A DNA stretch of 64,000 nucleotides, from the NCBI RefSeq assembly GCF_030815415.1, contig NZ_JAUSWW010000001.1, positions 930,001-994,000 of the forward strand, given 5' to 3'. The position numbers and the translations under genes are program-made. Below the pieces are notes generated by a model. It worked only from the letters and a program-made list of their open reading frames with translations, was not told the origin of the DNA and did no database searches. Below, one piece after another: positions 35,853 to 44,979 of this stretch. The stretch is from Streptomyces canus (GTDB taxonomy: Bacteria; Actinomycetota; Actinomycetes; Streptomycetales; Streptomycetaceae). How positions within the stretch are numbered: position 1 is the first letter of the stretch; each line of letters starts with the position of its first letter.

Positions 35853-36961
35853 CACTCTTGCCTTCCTGTCGGCTCGTGGACGAGGTCGGTGCCGCGGGCG
35901 GTGAGCAGCGACGCGTGGGTGGGGGCGTCGGGCACATCGGCCGGCCGGCCCACGGCGAACTCCTTGCGCAGCACCGGGACCACCTCCGCACCCAGCATGT
36001 CGATCTGCTCCAGCGCCGCCTTGAGCGGGACTCCGCCGCCGTCCACTATGAACAGTTGGCGCTGGTAGTCACCGGCGTAGTCGCGGAAGGACAGCGTCTT
36101 CTCGATGACCTGCTCCGGGGTGCCGACCGTGAGCGGGGTCTGCTCCATGTACTCCTCCATGGGCATCCCGCCGCCCATCACAGGTGAGCGGTCGAAGACC
36201 GGGCGGAACTCGCGTATGGCGTCCTGGGAGTTGCGGCGCATGTAGACCTGGCCGCCGAGTCCCACGATCGCCTGCTCCGCACTGCCGTGTCCGTAGTGCG
36301 CGTACCGCTGCCGGTACAGGTCGATCATCTTCCTGGTGTGCTCCTTCGGCCAGAAGATGTTGTTGTGGAAGAAGCCGTCGCCGTAGTACGCGGCCTGCTC
36401 GGCGATCTCGGGCGAGCGGATGGAGCCGTGCCAGACGAAGGGCGGTACGCCGTCCAGGGGGCGGGGGGTGGAGGTGAAGCCCTGGAGCGGCGTACGGAAC
36501 TTCCCCTCCCAGTTCACGACGTCCTCGCGCCACAGGCGGCGCAGCAGGGCGTAGTTCTCGATGGCGAGGCCGATGCCGTCGCGGATGTCCTTGCCGAACC
36601 ACGGATAGACCGGGCCGGTGTTGCCGCGGCCCATCATCAGGTCCACCCGGCCGTCTGCCAGGTGCTGGAGCATCGCGAAGTCCTCGGCGATCTTCACCGG
36701 GTCGTTCGTGGTGATCAGCGTGGTGGAGGTCGAGAGGATGAGCCTCTCGGTCTGCGCGGCGACGTAGCCGAGCATCGTGGTCGGCGACGAGGGCACGAAC
36801 GGCGGGTTGTGGTGCTCGCCGGTCGCGAAGACGTCGAGCCCGACCTCCTCGGCCTTCAGCGCGATGGCGACCATGGCCTTGATGCGCTCGCGTTCGGTCG
36901 GCGTCCGGCCCGTGGCCGGGTCCGTGGCGACGTCACCAACGGTGAAGATGCCGAACTGCAT
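35852..36961 (-). CDS. LLM-class flavin-dependent oxidoreductase
   Basis: 369 residues, luciferase-like TIM barrel: MQFGIFTVGDV start, DVFATGEHHNPPFV, LILSTSTTLITTNDPVKIAE and HLADGRVDLMMGRGNTG. ATG 36961 has GAGG. A perfect palindrome GTTGATACATCAAC (36982-36995) sits just upstream of the ribosome site and recurs elsewhere in the window, so a MarR-type repressor probably controls it. Coupled to the TPR gene and divergent from the DoxX gene. Confidence 0.86.
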   Translation of the reverse strand: MQFGIFTVGDVATDPATGRTPTERERIKAMVAIALKAEEVGLDVFATGEHHNPPFVPSSPTTMLGYVAAQTERLILSTSTTLITTNDPVKIAEDFAMLQHLADGRVDLMMGRGNTGPVYPWFGKDIRDGIGLAIENYALLRRLWREDVVNWEGKFRTPLQGFTSTPRPLDGVPPFVWHGSIRSPEIAEQAAYYGDGFFHNNIFWPKEHTRKMIDLYRQRYAHYGHGSAEQAIVGLGGQVYMRRNSQDAIREFRPVFDRSPVMGGGMPMEEYMEQTPLTVGTPEQVIEKTLSFRDYAGDYQRQLFIVDGGGVPLKAALEQIDMLGAEVVPVLRKEFAVGRPADVPDAPTHASLLTARGTDLVHEPTGRQE

Positions 36962-36981
36962 CGTGATCAACCTCTCATCAT

Positions 36982-36995
36982 GTTGATACATCAAC
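36982..36995. promoter_or_regulatory. GTTGATNNATCAAC operator, site 1
   Basis: GTTGATACATCAAC, perfect inverted repeat, 21 bp before the oxidoreductase start. Identical to the copy at 43359-43372. Confidence 0.65.
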
Positions 36996-37084
36996 CAAGA
37001 CACCTTAACGCACCCCCGCGTATCCGTATTCCGGCCGCACCCGTCAGCCGCCCCTGTCGGCGCCCCGCTCGCGGTCGTCACCTA

Positions 37085-37143
37085 GTTGACACATCATCCG
37101 CGTCTCCCTATGTTCCTCGTGACGAACCTGTTGACGAAGCAAC
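37085..37143. promoter_or_regulatory. Two degenerate GTTG-N6-CAAC-type sites before the DoxX gene
   Basis: GTTGACACATCATC at 37085-37098 and GTTGACGAAGCAAC at 37130-37143 share the spacing of site 1. They lie 54-112 bp before the DoxX start, within the divergent promoter region. Confidence 0.5.
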
Positions 37144-37196
37144 CAAGAGGCCACGCCCCCGCCGGGGCACGGCCATCACCGGAGGGAACCACCCCC

Positions 37197-37568
37197 ATGT
37201 ACATCACCGCTGCGGTCCTCAGCGTGCTGCTCGCCCTTGTGGCACTGGCCGCCGGCACGCCGAAGGCAATGCTGAAGGGCGACGTGTCCGCGGGGCTCCA
37301 GTCCCACATGGGCCTGAGCGCTGGGCTGGTCCGCTTCATTGGACTGGCCGAGGCCGCCGCGGCCGTGGGCCTGGTCGTGGGGCTCTTCTGGCAGCCTCTG
37401 GGCATCGCCGCCGCCGTCGGCTTCGGGATCACGATGATCGGCGCGGTGGGCTTCCACACCAAGGCCGGCGACTACGCCGATCCCGCCACGCGCGGAAACG
37501 CCATGGCCCCCATCATCCTCGCGCTGGTTTCCGCGGCGACCGCCGTCACCCTCGTCCTGGCTATGTGA
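37197..37568 (+). CDS. DoxX-like membrane protein
   Basis: 123 residues with four hydrophobic helices (YITAAVLSVLLALVALAAG, VRFIGLAEAAAAVGLVVGL, GIAAAVGFGITMIGAVGF, PIILALVSAATAVTLVLAM), the DoxX_2 layout. GGAGGGA precedes ATG 37197. DoxX relatives often act in redox or thiol stress, and the shared operators with an oxidoreductase agree with that. Confidence 0.82.
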   Translation: MYITAAVLSVLLALVALAAGTPKAMLKGDVSAGLQSHMGLSAGLVRFIGLAEAAAAVGLVVGLFWQPLGIAAAVGFGITMIGAVGFHTKAGDYADPATRGNAMAPIILALVSAATAVTLVLAM

Positions 37569-37739
37569 GCCCGACCCCGAGGCACCGGTCCGGCGGCCCC
37601 CGCAGCGGTCGGACAGCGCCTACCGGTCGACCATCACCCAAGCGCCGACCTACCACTCCGAGGAGCGGCTCTGGCCCCAGAAGCGGGCGCGGCCTGTCCC
37701 GTCCTGACTGTTTCCGTACGGGTGTCTGTGCGCGGGCCG

Positions 37740-39059
37740 TCAGTCGGCGGAGTCGGGGCGTTTGTTGCGCAGGGCCGACCACCGGTCCAGTCGGCGGCGG
37801 ATGTGCTCCTCGTAGCCGCTCCCCGTGGGATGGTAGAAGGTCTCGCGGTCCATGCCCTCGGGGAAGTAGTCGGCGCCGGAGAACCCCTCCGGAGTGTCTG
37901 GGTCGTACTGGTAACCCTCGCCGTAACCGATGTCCTTCATGAGCCGGGTCGGCGCGTTGAGGATGTGGAGTGGCGGCATCAGGGAGCCGGTCCGGCGGGC
38001 ACGCTGCTGTGCGGCGCCGAACGCCCGGTAGACTGCGATGGACTTGGGGGCGGTCGCCAGATGGACCACGGCCTGCGCGATGGCCAGCTCGCCTTCGGGT
38101 GAGCCGAGACGCTCGTACACGTCCCAGGCCGCCAGGGCCTGTTGTACCGCCTGGGGATCGGCCATTGCGATGTCCTCGTTGGCGAAGCGTATGAGTCGGC
38201 GGGCGATGTACAGGGGGTCTTCGCCGCCGTCGAGCATGCGGGCGAGCCAGTACAGGGCCGCGTCGGGGTCGGAGCCGCGCATCGACTTGTGCAGCGCCGA
38301 AATCAGGTTGTAGTGACCCTCCTGGGCCTTGTCGTACAGCGGAGCCCGCCGCTGGATCTGCTGGGCGAGAGCGGAGGTGTCCAGCGGCGGTGTGCCCTCG
38401 GGCAGCGCCTGGAGCTGCTCGGCCATGTTGAGCAGGAACCGGCCGTCGCCGTCCGCCATGGCCATCAGGGCCAGGCGGGCCTCGTCGTCCAGCGGCAGTT
38501 CGCGCCCGGACAGCTCCTCGGCGCGTGCGATCAGGGTGCCCAGGGCCGTGTCGTCGAGGCGTTTGAGGACGAAGACCCGGCAGCGGGAGAGCAGGGCCCC
38601 GTTCAGCTCGAAGCTGGGGTTCTCGGTCGTGGCCCCGACGAGGGTGACCGTGCCGTCCTCCACGTAGGGCAGGAAGCTGTCCTGCTGGGCGCGGTTGAAC
38701 CGGTGGACCTCGTCGACGAACAGCAGCGTTCCCTGGCCGATCTCGTGCCTGCGCCGGGCCGCCTCGAAGACCTTCCTCAGATCCGCGACACCGGAGAACG
38801 TGGCCGACAGCGGCTCGAAGGCCAGCTCGGTCCGCTGCGCCAGGAGCCGGGCGATGGTGGTCTTCCCGCATCCGGGCGGCCCCCAGAGGATCGCCGACAC
38901 CAACCGCCCCTGCTCCACCATGCGCCCGAGGGGGGCGTCGGGCGCGAGCAGGTGTTCCTGGCCGACGACGTCCTCCAGGGTGCGCGGCCGCAGCCGGTCG
39001 GCCAGCGGGCGCTGTGTGTCCTCGTCGAACAGGGGCAGTGCTTGTGCTTCGTGCTTCAT
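37740..39059 (-). CDS. rarA: Replication-associated recombination protein RarA (MgsA) AAA+ ATPase
   Basis: 439 residues. ADRLRPRTLEDVVGQEHLL is the classic N-terminus; Walker A GPPGCGKTT, Walker B LLFVDEVHRF, sensor 1 VGATTENPSFELN, arginine finger LLSRCRVF. C-terminal tetramerisation domain includes KSMRGSDPDAALYWLARML and KDIGYGEGYQYDPD. Acts at stalled replication forks. A housekeeping gene unrelated to its neighbours. Confidence 0.94.
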   Translation of the reverse strand: MKHEAQALPLFDEDTQRPLADRLRPRTLEDVVGQEHLLAPDAPLGRMVEQGRLVSAILWGPPGCGKTTIARLLAQRTELAFEPLSATFSGVADLRKVFEAARRRHEIGQGTLLFVDEVHRFNRAQQDSFLPYVEDGTVTLVGATTENPSFELNGALLSRCRVFVLKRLDDTALGTLIARAEELSGRELPLDDEARLALMAMADGDGRFLLNMAEQLQALPEGTPPLDTSALAQQIQRRAPLYDKAQEGHYNLISALHKSMRGSDPDAALYWLARMLDGGEDPLYIARRLIRFANEDIAMADPQAVQQALAAWDVYERLGSPEGELAIAQAVVHLATAPKSIAVYRAFGAAQQRARRTGSLMPPLHILNAPTRLMKDIGYGEGYQYDPDTPEGFSGADYFPEGMDRETFYHPTGSGYEEHIRRRLDRWSALRNKRPDSAD

Positions 39060-39119
39060 GGACGGGTCCTTGGCTCCTGGCTGGCCTCGCGGTGGATGTG
39101 GCGAGCGGCCGGGTGTTCG

Positions 39120-39368
39120 TCAGTCGGCGCCGCCACCGTGGGCGACGACCTTGGTGGGGTGCAGGCGGACGACCAGCTCACCGGGACCGGCATTGCGCCT
39201 GCCGAACCCCTCGGCCTTGTCCGCGCCCCGACCGGCGGGCCACAGGACAAGGGGCCGTTCCTGCATGATCAGCGCGTGCGCCGGCACCGGCAACACGACG
39301 ATGGTGAGCCCTGCGCTCACCATCCTCTCCTCGCGGACGACGATCCGCTCCGCAAACTGCGGACACAT
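39120..39368 (-). CDS. Hypothetical small protein
   Basis: An 82-codon ATG frame upstream-adjacent to nothing recognisable. Composition (REERMVSAGLTIVVLPVPAH, ELVVRLHPTKVVAHGGGAD) looks more protein-like than its plus-strand shadow, but there is no clear ribosome site and no family match that I recognise. May be a remnant. Confidence 0.3.
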   Translation of the reverse strand: MCPQFAERIVVREERMVSAGLTIVVLPVPAHALIMQERPLVLWPAGRGADKAEGFGRRNAGPGELVVRLHPTKVVAHGGGAD

Positions 39369-39493
39369 GATGGTCGACAGACGACACGCGTCGGGAACGG
39401 AACGGAGTTCCTAGAGCCGTGGCCCCGAACCGGTGTCGCGAGCACGGTTGTGCCGTCGCGGCCACCGGCCGGGCTCAGGATGTCCCACGGTTC

Positions 39494-41856
39494 TCAGGCA
39501 CGCCAGTGCACTTTGAAGACCCAGGCGTGCTGTCCCGCCCTGCGTGCGGCTTCGGGGACGTCGATCACCAGCGCCCCGTTGCTGACGGTCCACGTCAGGG
39601 GTCGGCCGTGGCCGAGCATCGTCACCCTGTCGCCGGCCCGGATCGGGATCGGTGCTTCGACGGTGAGTTTGGCGCCCGGCCTCGCCAGGGAGTGGATGTA
39701 GAAGGCCTCGTCCGGGCGGACGGTGAACCGCAGGTCCTCGCCCAGTTCGGCCATCCGGGACCAGTACGTGGTGTCGTAGATCGCCTCTCCGTTGGTACGC
39801 AGCCAGCGGCCTGTCTCACGCAGTCGGGTCTGCATGATCTCGGGGATGGTGCCGTCGGCACGCGGGCCGATGTCGAGAAGGAAGTTGCCGTTCTTGGAGA
39901 CGATGTCGACGAGGCTGTGCACGACCTCCTCGGTCGTCATGTAGGCGTCGTCCGGGGTCGCCTTGTTGTACCCGTAGCTGAACGGGTCCAGTCCGCGGCT
40001 GGACTCCCACTTGGCGACGACCGTGTTGTCGTACGTCGTGTATTCGGGGGTCGTGAAGTCGTGGAAGCCGATGCCCGAACGGTCGTTGACGGTGACCTCG
40101 ATGGGCCGCGCGCGGTTCTTCGCGTGGTTGAAGTACTCGGCCAGGACGTGAAGGCTGTCGTTGGCGCCGCCGATGTCGCACCAGATGAGCTCCGGGTCGT
40201 AGCCCTGGATCAGCTCCAGCATCTGCGGGGCCTGGTAGTCCTTCACGAAGTCCTTGCCCCCGGTGTAACCCGTGTACGGCTCCGGCTCCTGGGTGTACGG
40301 ATTACGTGGGGCGTGACCCATCCACGGGTTGTCCGGGTTGAACCACTCGGGCATGGAGAAGTAGAGCCCGCGGTGGAGTTCGGGGGTGTAGCGGCGGGAG
40401 GCGTCGAAGAGTTCCTTGATGAGATCCCGTTTCGGGCCCATCTTCACGGAGTTGCGGTCGGAGACCTTCGTGTCCCACAGGGCGAAGCCTTCATGGTGCT
40501 TCGAGGTCAGCACGTGATACTCCGCGCCCGCGTCCCGGAACAGTTCGACCCAGGCGCGCGGATCGAACTTCTCCGCCGTGAACATCGGGATGAAGTCGTC
40601 GTAGGAGAAGTTCTCGCCGTACGTCTCGCGGTGGTACCCGTAGACGGCGTTCGCCGGGTCCTGCATGTGGTTCCAGTACCACTCGGCGTACTGCTTGCCG
40701 ACCGGCGACCAGGCCGGCACCGAGTAGACGCCCCAGTGGATGAAGATGCCGAACTTGGCGCCCTGGAACCAGTACGGCGCTTGGTGGCCGGAGAGCGAGG
40801 ACGCGGTGGGCTGGTAGTCGGCGACGCCGAGGGTCAACCGGCCTTCCTGCGCGGCGACTTGGGTTCCGCGTCCAGTGACGGTCACCGAGCCGTCGCGGAC
40901 CGTGCCGGGGGCGGTGCCCGCGCGGTTGCGGATGCCCACGCGGACACGGGCCTGCTCACCGGGGTCCAGACGGCGGACACGGGCGGCCTCGACGGTCCGG
41001 GCTCCCGGAACCTCGACGCCCACCGACACGCCGTCCGCGGCCAAGACGGAGACCGTCCCCGCGTTGATGACGGTGGCTTCGATGCTCTGGGCGCCGGACG
41101 AGTCCAGCAGCGAGTTCGTGGACCGGGCCCCGCGCAGGGCCAGCGCGCGCCCCTGGGCGGCAGGCTGCACGGACAGCGCGAACACATGGAGCGACGCCTT
41201 GTTCGCCTGCGCCGGGTTCGTCACCGGGAGCGTGATCGCTACGGCGTCGCGCTGCGGGTCGATCCACAACTCTGACGTGCCGATGCCAACACGGTGTTCG
41301 TCCTTGGTGCCGTCCGGTGTGTAGCGGTACGGCACCGACAGTGATCCACCCGTCGCGTACCAGTCGGATCCGCCGAGGGGGGCGGTCGTGGTCGAGCCGT
41401 CCGCGTAGTGGACCGTGGCCTTGCCGGAGGCGTTGCCGTAGCTGCCCGCGGTGAGGAAGAGAGCCGAGAGGTAGCGGCCTTTGGGCAGTTCCACGCGCTG
41501 GCCGAGCGCGACGACATTGTTCTTCCCGCCCGTGTCCGAGGCCGGGAAGATAAAAGGCACACCATCGACTTCGACCCGGCCTGCGGGAAGTTCCTCGCCC
41601 GGGAACGTGTAGCCCGAGCCGTCGAAGTCGCCGCCCCGCGCGGAGGCGGTGTCGATGCCGTCGTTGTCGTAGAGGGAGTCAGGGGAACGGGGACGGGGTC
41701 GGGGACGGGAGCCCACGGCCCGGCATATTCGGCCAGTGGTTCGACGGCGAGTGGTTCGACAGCGTGTGCGGCGGTGGCTGAGGCAAGAGGAAGGGCCGCA
41801 GCGGCGGCGACTCCGGCCGCGGCGCCCAGGACCTGACGTCTCGGATACGTACCCAT
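39494..41856 (-). pseudogene. Secreted GH29 alpha-L-fucosidase, frameshifted after the signal peptide
   Basis: The ATG at 41856 opens a Tat signal (MGTYPRRQVLGAAAGVAAAA...ATAAHA) that runs on to VPDPVPVPLTPS and then loses sense. The mature enzyme, more than 700 residues, continues in another frame from LYDNDGIDTASARGGDFDG. The change falls in a repetitive GGGACGGGGTC-type run near 41685-41705, a natural slippage site. Mature features: N-terminal beta-sandwich, then GH29 barrel with KFGIFIHWGVYSVPAW, LTSKHHEGFALWD, GLYFSMPEWF and LIWCDIG, where the Asp is the nucleophile. If the shift is real the enzyme cannot be exported; it could also be a sequencing error. Confidence 0.8.
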
Positions 41857-42074
41857 GAGCGGCTCCAATTCATCGGATGTCTGATGATTGAATGGACTCA
41901 CCAAGCTGTCAACTGCCCCGACAGAGCCAAAGATTGAGATATAGGTCGGATGAAAAATTTGACTGCCAGCCTCGTCCCGCCAACGCGTCGAGCGGTTCGG
42001 CGGTCATGACGATCACCTGCGCGGTCTGCCCGCAGTCCGACCCAAGGGCCACGCAGGCGTATCACAGATCCGAA

Positions 42075-42088
42075 GTTGTTGCGTCAAC
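42075..42088. promoter_or_regulatory. GTTG-N6-CAAC operator, AhpD-like gene
   Basis: GTTGTTGCGTCAAC, flanked by A/T to give AGTTG...CAACT arms, 57 bp before the AhpD-like start. Same spacing as the GTTGATNNATCAAC sites. Confidence 0.55.
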
Positions 42089-42144
42089 TACAATGCCGTG
42101 ATCATAGAGCGAAGGCCACAGCAAGCAGACAACGAGCGGGAGAC

Positions 42145-42639
42145 ATGCGGATATTCATCGACAAACAGAGCCCCAAAGCCTTCCACGCCCTGCGGCAGAC
42201 CGCGGAAGCGGTGCGGACGGTTGCCGCCGAAGCGGGGCTCGACCGCACCGCTGTGGAACTGATCAACCTCCGCGTGTCGCAGATCAACGGCTGCGCCTAC
42301 TGCCTCGACACCCACACCAGGGCAGCCCTGCGCGCGGGTGAGTCGACGCAGCGGCTGGGAGTGCTGGCCGCCTGGCGGGACACCGAGGTGTTCTCCCCCA
42401 CGGAGCGCGCGGCCCTTGCGCTGGCCGAGGCCACGACCGACCCCACCGATGCCGTCGCACAGGAAACCGCTTACGAGGCCGCTCGACAGGTACTCACCGA
42501 CGACCAGATCTCCGCTGCGATCTGGGTGGCGGTCACCATCAACGCGTTCAACCGGGTCTCGATCATGAGCAAGCACCCGGTACGGGCGAATCGAGATGCT
42601 CCGGGAGGGAAGAGCGGCGCCCCACTGTCCGATGGGTGA
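42145..42639 (+). CDS. Carboxymuconolactone decarboxylase / AhpD-like alkylhydroperoxidase
   Basis: 164 residues. INLRVSQINGCAYCLDTHTR contains the redox CxxC plus downstream His of AhpD-like proteins; WVAVTINAFNRVSI is the conserved C-terminal helix. ATG 42145 follows CGGGAG. The last 15 or so residues are polar and may be altered by the adjoining rearranged DNA. Likely peroxide or organic-hydroperoxide detoxification. Confidence 0.85.
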   Translation: MRIFIDKQSPKAFHALRQTAEAVRTVAAEAGLDRTAVELINLRVSQINGCAYCLDTHTRAALRAGESTQRLGVLAAWRDTEVFSPTERAALALAEATTDPTDAVAQETAYEAARQVLTDDQISAAIWVAVTINAFNRVSIMSKHPVRANRDAPGGKSGAPLSDG

Positions 42640-42651
42640 TGCGGCCCCCGT

Positions 42652-42702
42652 GATCTGACCCGGGTACGGGAGATCAACCCGGCGCTGAAGGCCCTGCGGT
42701 GA
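42652..42702 (+). pseudogene. Possible C-terminal fragment of an NmrA-like gene, inverted
   Basis: The plus strand reads DLTRVREINPALKALR and stop, resembling the NPAL tail of NmrA-type proteins, while the NmrA body next to it is on the minus strand. Short, so only suggestive. Confidence 0.3.
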
Positions 42703-42779
42703 GCGGGCAGCTCGACGGCAAGGTCACCGTCTCCTTGGCCGAGGGCCTGCCGTCGGGTAGGACGCGGCGTGCCAACGCC

Positions 42780-43402
42780 GACGCCAGTGAACTCTCGGTC
42801 GAAGTCGCCGTAGTACTGGAACATCTTGCCGAGCTCCTCGGCCAACGGAATCTCGAGGGTACGGAAGTAGTCGTTGGGCACGGACTGGAAGCGCACCGGC
42901 TCGCCCAGCGCCCCCGCCGGCTTCTCCGCGTACTGCGCACCGGTCAGATGGTCGCCGACCAGACCGACCGTCCGGCCGATGAAGCCCGCACCGCCCTTGA
43001 GAATGGCGAAGGCCGTCCGGTCGATGTCCGCCACGTCCACCCCGGACAGGAGCTTGCCGTCCCCCAGGGGCAGGGTCAGCGTCAGTACGCCTTCCTCGCC
43101 GCGCTGGGGGCCGAGGCCCTGCAGGAAGCCCTGGAAATAGAAGGTCGTATTGAGGAAAGTGGTCGGCACTCCGGCCTGGCTGAACAGCTCATTGCCCTCA
43201 CCCTTGACGTCGAATGCGGCACGTTGTACTTCCCCTGCAACACCGACATACGGCTGTCCTCCAGCGGCAGCAGCACGCGGGTGTCCTCCAGCGTCGACCA
43301 GACCACGTGCCGCAGTCCGGTGGCCGCGGCGGCTTGCGCCAGATCAGAAGGGGTTGTTGTTGATACATCAACAATACTGCCGCAGCCCAGTTGATGCATC
43401 AA
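42780..43402 (-). pseudogene. NmrA-like NAD(P)-binding protein remnant
   Basis: Two frames are needed: AAAATGLRHVVWSTLEDTRV...LQGKYNVPH, then after a shift near 43195 GEGNELFSQAGVPTTFLNTTFY...DHLTGAQYAEK...ELGKMFQYYGDFDREFTGV. These are the middle and C-terminal parts of NmrA family proteins. The N-terminal dinucleotide-binding segment (about 100 residues) and the C-terminal end are missing. The truncated start is fused directly to the operator palindromes at 43359-43403. Confidence 0.75.
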
Positions 43403-43403
43403 C
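43359..43403. promoter_or_regulatory. Paired GTTGATNNATCAAC operators before the NmrA remnant
   Basis: GTTGATACATCAAC at 43359-43372 and GTTGATGCATCAAC at 43390-43403, both perfect and 31 bp (three helical turns) apart, so two dimers could bind the same face. They lie between the MarR gene and the NmrA remnant. Confidence 0.68.
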
Positions 43404-43432
43404 CCAGGGAGCAGGTTCGCATCGTCACGGCG

Positions 43433-43870
43433 TCAGGGTGGGTCCATCTCCAGTCGACCGAGGATGCGTTCACAGAGAACGGTGAGCGTGTCGAGCTCTT
43501 CGGGGCTGAGGGGATCGATGACCAGTCTGCGCACAGTGGCGACGTGGTGGGGGGCGGCCGTCTCGATGGCCGCGCGGCCATCGGGGGTGACGACCACATG
43601 GACACCGCGCCCATCCTTGGGGCAGAGCTCCTGGGTCACCAGGCCGCGCTTGGCCATGCGGCGGAGGTGGTGGGACATACGGCTCCGCTCCCACTCCACC
43701 GTGTTGGCCAGGTCCTGGAAGTGCCGCAGACCGTCGGGCGCGTCGGTGAGGGCCACAAGAACGACGTAATCCGCCATGGACAGATTGCCGCAGCCCTGCA
43801 GTGCGCGCGCCGCGCCACAGCGCACCGGACCACATCGGTTCAGTCCCTCGATCCAGAAGGGTGCCGCCAT
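43433..43870 (-). CDS. MarR family regulator, N-terminus probably damaged
   Basis: About 145 residues. LSMADYVVLVALTDAPDG, VEWERSRMSHHLRRMAKRGL and DGRGVHVVVTPDGRAAIE are the MarR winged-helix core. Before LSMADY the usual amphipathic dimerisation helix is absent and the sequence (CGPVRCGAARALQGCGN) looks wrong, and the only ATG overlaps the divergent HAD start codon, leaving no promoter. The N-terminus may have been replaced at a rearrangement. The GTTGATNNATCAAC sites just downstream suggest it, or a paralogue, is the repressor for that motif. Confidence 0.7.
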   Translation of the reverse strand: MAAPFWIEGLNRCGPVRCGAARALQGCGNLSMADYVVLVALTDAPDGLRHFQDLANTVEWERSRMSHHLRRMAKRGLVTQELCPKDGRGVHVVVTPDGRAAIETAAPHHVATVRRLVIDPLSPEELDTLTVLCERILGRLEMDPP

Positions 43871-44576
43871 GACAACCGCCCCTGCCGCGCCTCCCGTTGT
43901 CCCTCTCGTCCCTCCGAAACTGATCGCTACGGACCTTGACGGCACGCTCCTCCGCAGCGACGGAACGCTGTCGGACCGACCCGGGCCACCCTGACGGCAG
44001 CCGAGCAGTCCGGGATCCGCGTAGTGCTGGTCACGGGCCGCCCGCCGCGCTCCGTGCCGGAGTTGCCGGCCACCATCGCACCGCATTTCGTCATCGCCGC
44101 CAACGGCGCGGCCGTCTACGCCCCTGACGGAACCCTGGCGCACGCGTCCCCGATCCGGCCCCCGGCGGCCATCCGGCTCATCTCGCGCGCGCAGGACGCT
44201 GCCCGGCACCGCTTTCGCCGTCGAGTACGACGGGCACTTCGGCCACGAACCGGCCTACCCGACCTCGTCGTTCGGGGAAGAGACCGCCGATCCGGTCGGC
44301 ACCGCCGGGGAACTCCTCACCCGCATCCCAGGCAGGCCGGTGCTGAAGATCCTCGCCCACCACCCGGCCCTACCCCTCGACGACTTCTACGAGCGGGCTC
44401 GGAGCACCGCGGGCAGCAACGCCGAGACCACCTACTCCACCGGCCTGTCCCTGGTGGAGTTCAGCGCCCCCCTCGTCACCAAGGCCACCACCCTGCTCGC
44501 ACCCATCCGGACGTCCTGCGGGCCGCACATCATCGCGCCCCTCCCGCTGACCCCTCGTCCTCGCGGTAGAGGTTGA
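43869..44576 (+). pseudogene. Cof-type HAD hydrolase remnant with two frameshifts
   Basis: LIATDLDGTLLRSDGTLSD (HAD motif I) is followed by a shift near 43978 into RVVLVTGRPPRSVPEL...FVIAANGAAVYAPDG, then another near 44205 back to FAVEYDGHFGHEPAYP...GRPVLKILAHHP. The end (TKATTLL) is cut before the GDxxND motif, so the metal site is lost. Confidence 0.78.
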
Positions 44577-44602
44577 CTCATCGGCTCCCCTTGGGTATTT
44601 TT

Positions 44603-44616
44603 GTTGATTAATCAAC
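44603..44616. promoter_or_regulatory. GTTGATTAATCAAC operator before the GNAT-CDGSH pair
   Basis: Perfect palindrome 44 bp upstream of the GNAT start, with AT-rich DNA around it (TATAAAG at 44617) that may hold the -10. Confidence 0.65.
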
Positions 44617-44659
44617 TATAAAGTGATCGCGGACTTTCCCGGATTCCAAGGAGGAACAA

Positions 44660-44968
44660 GTGACGGTCAAGGTGATCGACCAACCTGAGGCGCGCCGATA
44701 CGAAGCCACGGTGGACGGGCAGTCGGAAGTCGCGGGTTTCTCGCAGTACATCCGGACACCGGAACTGATCGCCTTCCTGCACACGGAGGTGCGGCCGGAG
44801 TTCGAGGGCCGTGGGGTCGGTTCGGCGCTGGCTCGGACCTCTCTCGACGAGGCACGCGCCGCGGGGCTGAGGGTCCTTGCCACGTGTCCCTTCTACGCGG
44901 CCTGGATCGGCCGCCACCCGGAGTACGCCGACCTGCTGTACCAGGCCCGGAGCAAGGTCAGCGACTGA
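44660..44968 (+). CDS. GNAT-fold acetyltransferase-like protein (YjdJ type)
   Basis: 102 residues. EVAGFSQYIRTPELIAFLHT then VRPEFEGRGVGSALARTSLD, with the RGxGSALA acetyl-CoA loop, and LRVLATCPFYAAWIGRHPEY mark the small YidJ/YjdJ-like GNAT family. GGAGGAACAA precedes GTG 44660. Followed 11 bp later by an Fe-S protein, the same order of partners as E. coli yjdJ and yjdI. Confidence 0.86.
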   Translation: MTVKVIDQPEARRYEATVDGQSEVAGFSQYIRTPELIAFLHTEVRPEFEGRGVGSALARTSLDEARAAGLRVLATCPFYAAWIGRHPEYADLLYQARSKVSD

Positions 44969-44979
44969 GGGAGATCGGC

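Noticed and set aside
37569..37739. Open reading between the DoxX and RarA genes
   Set aside because: Short piece without start, ribosome site or recognisable family.
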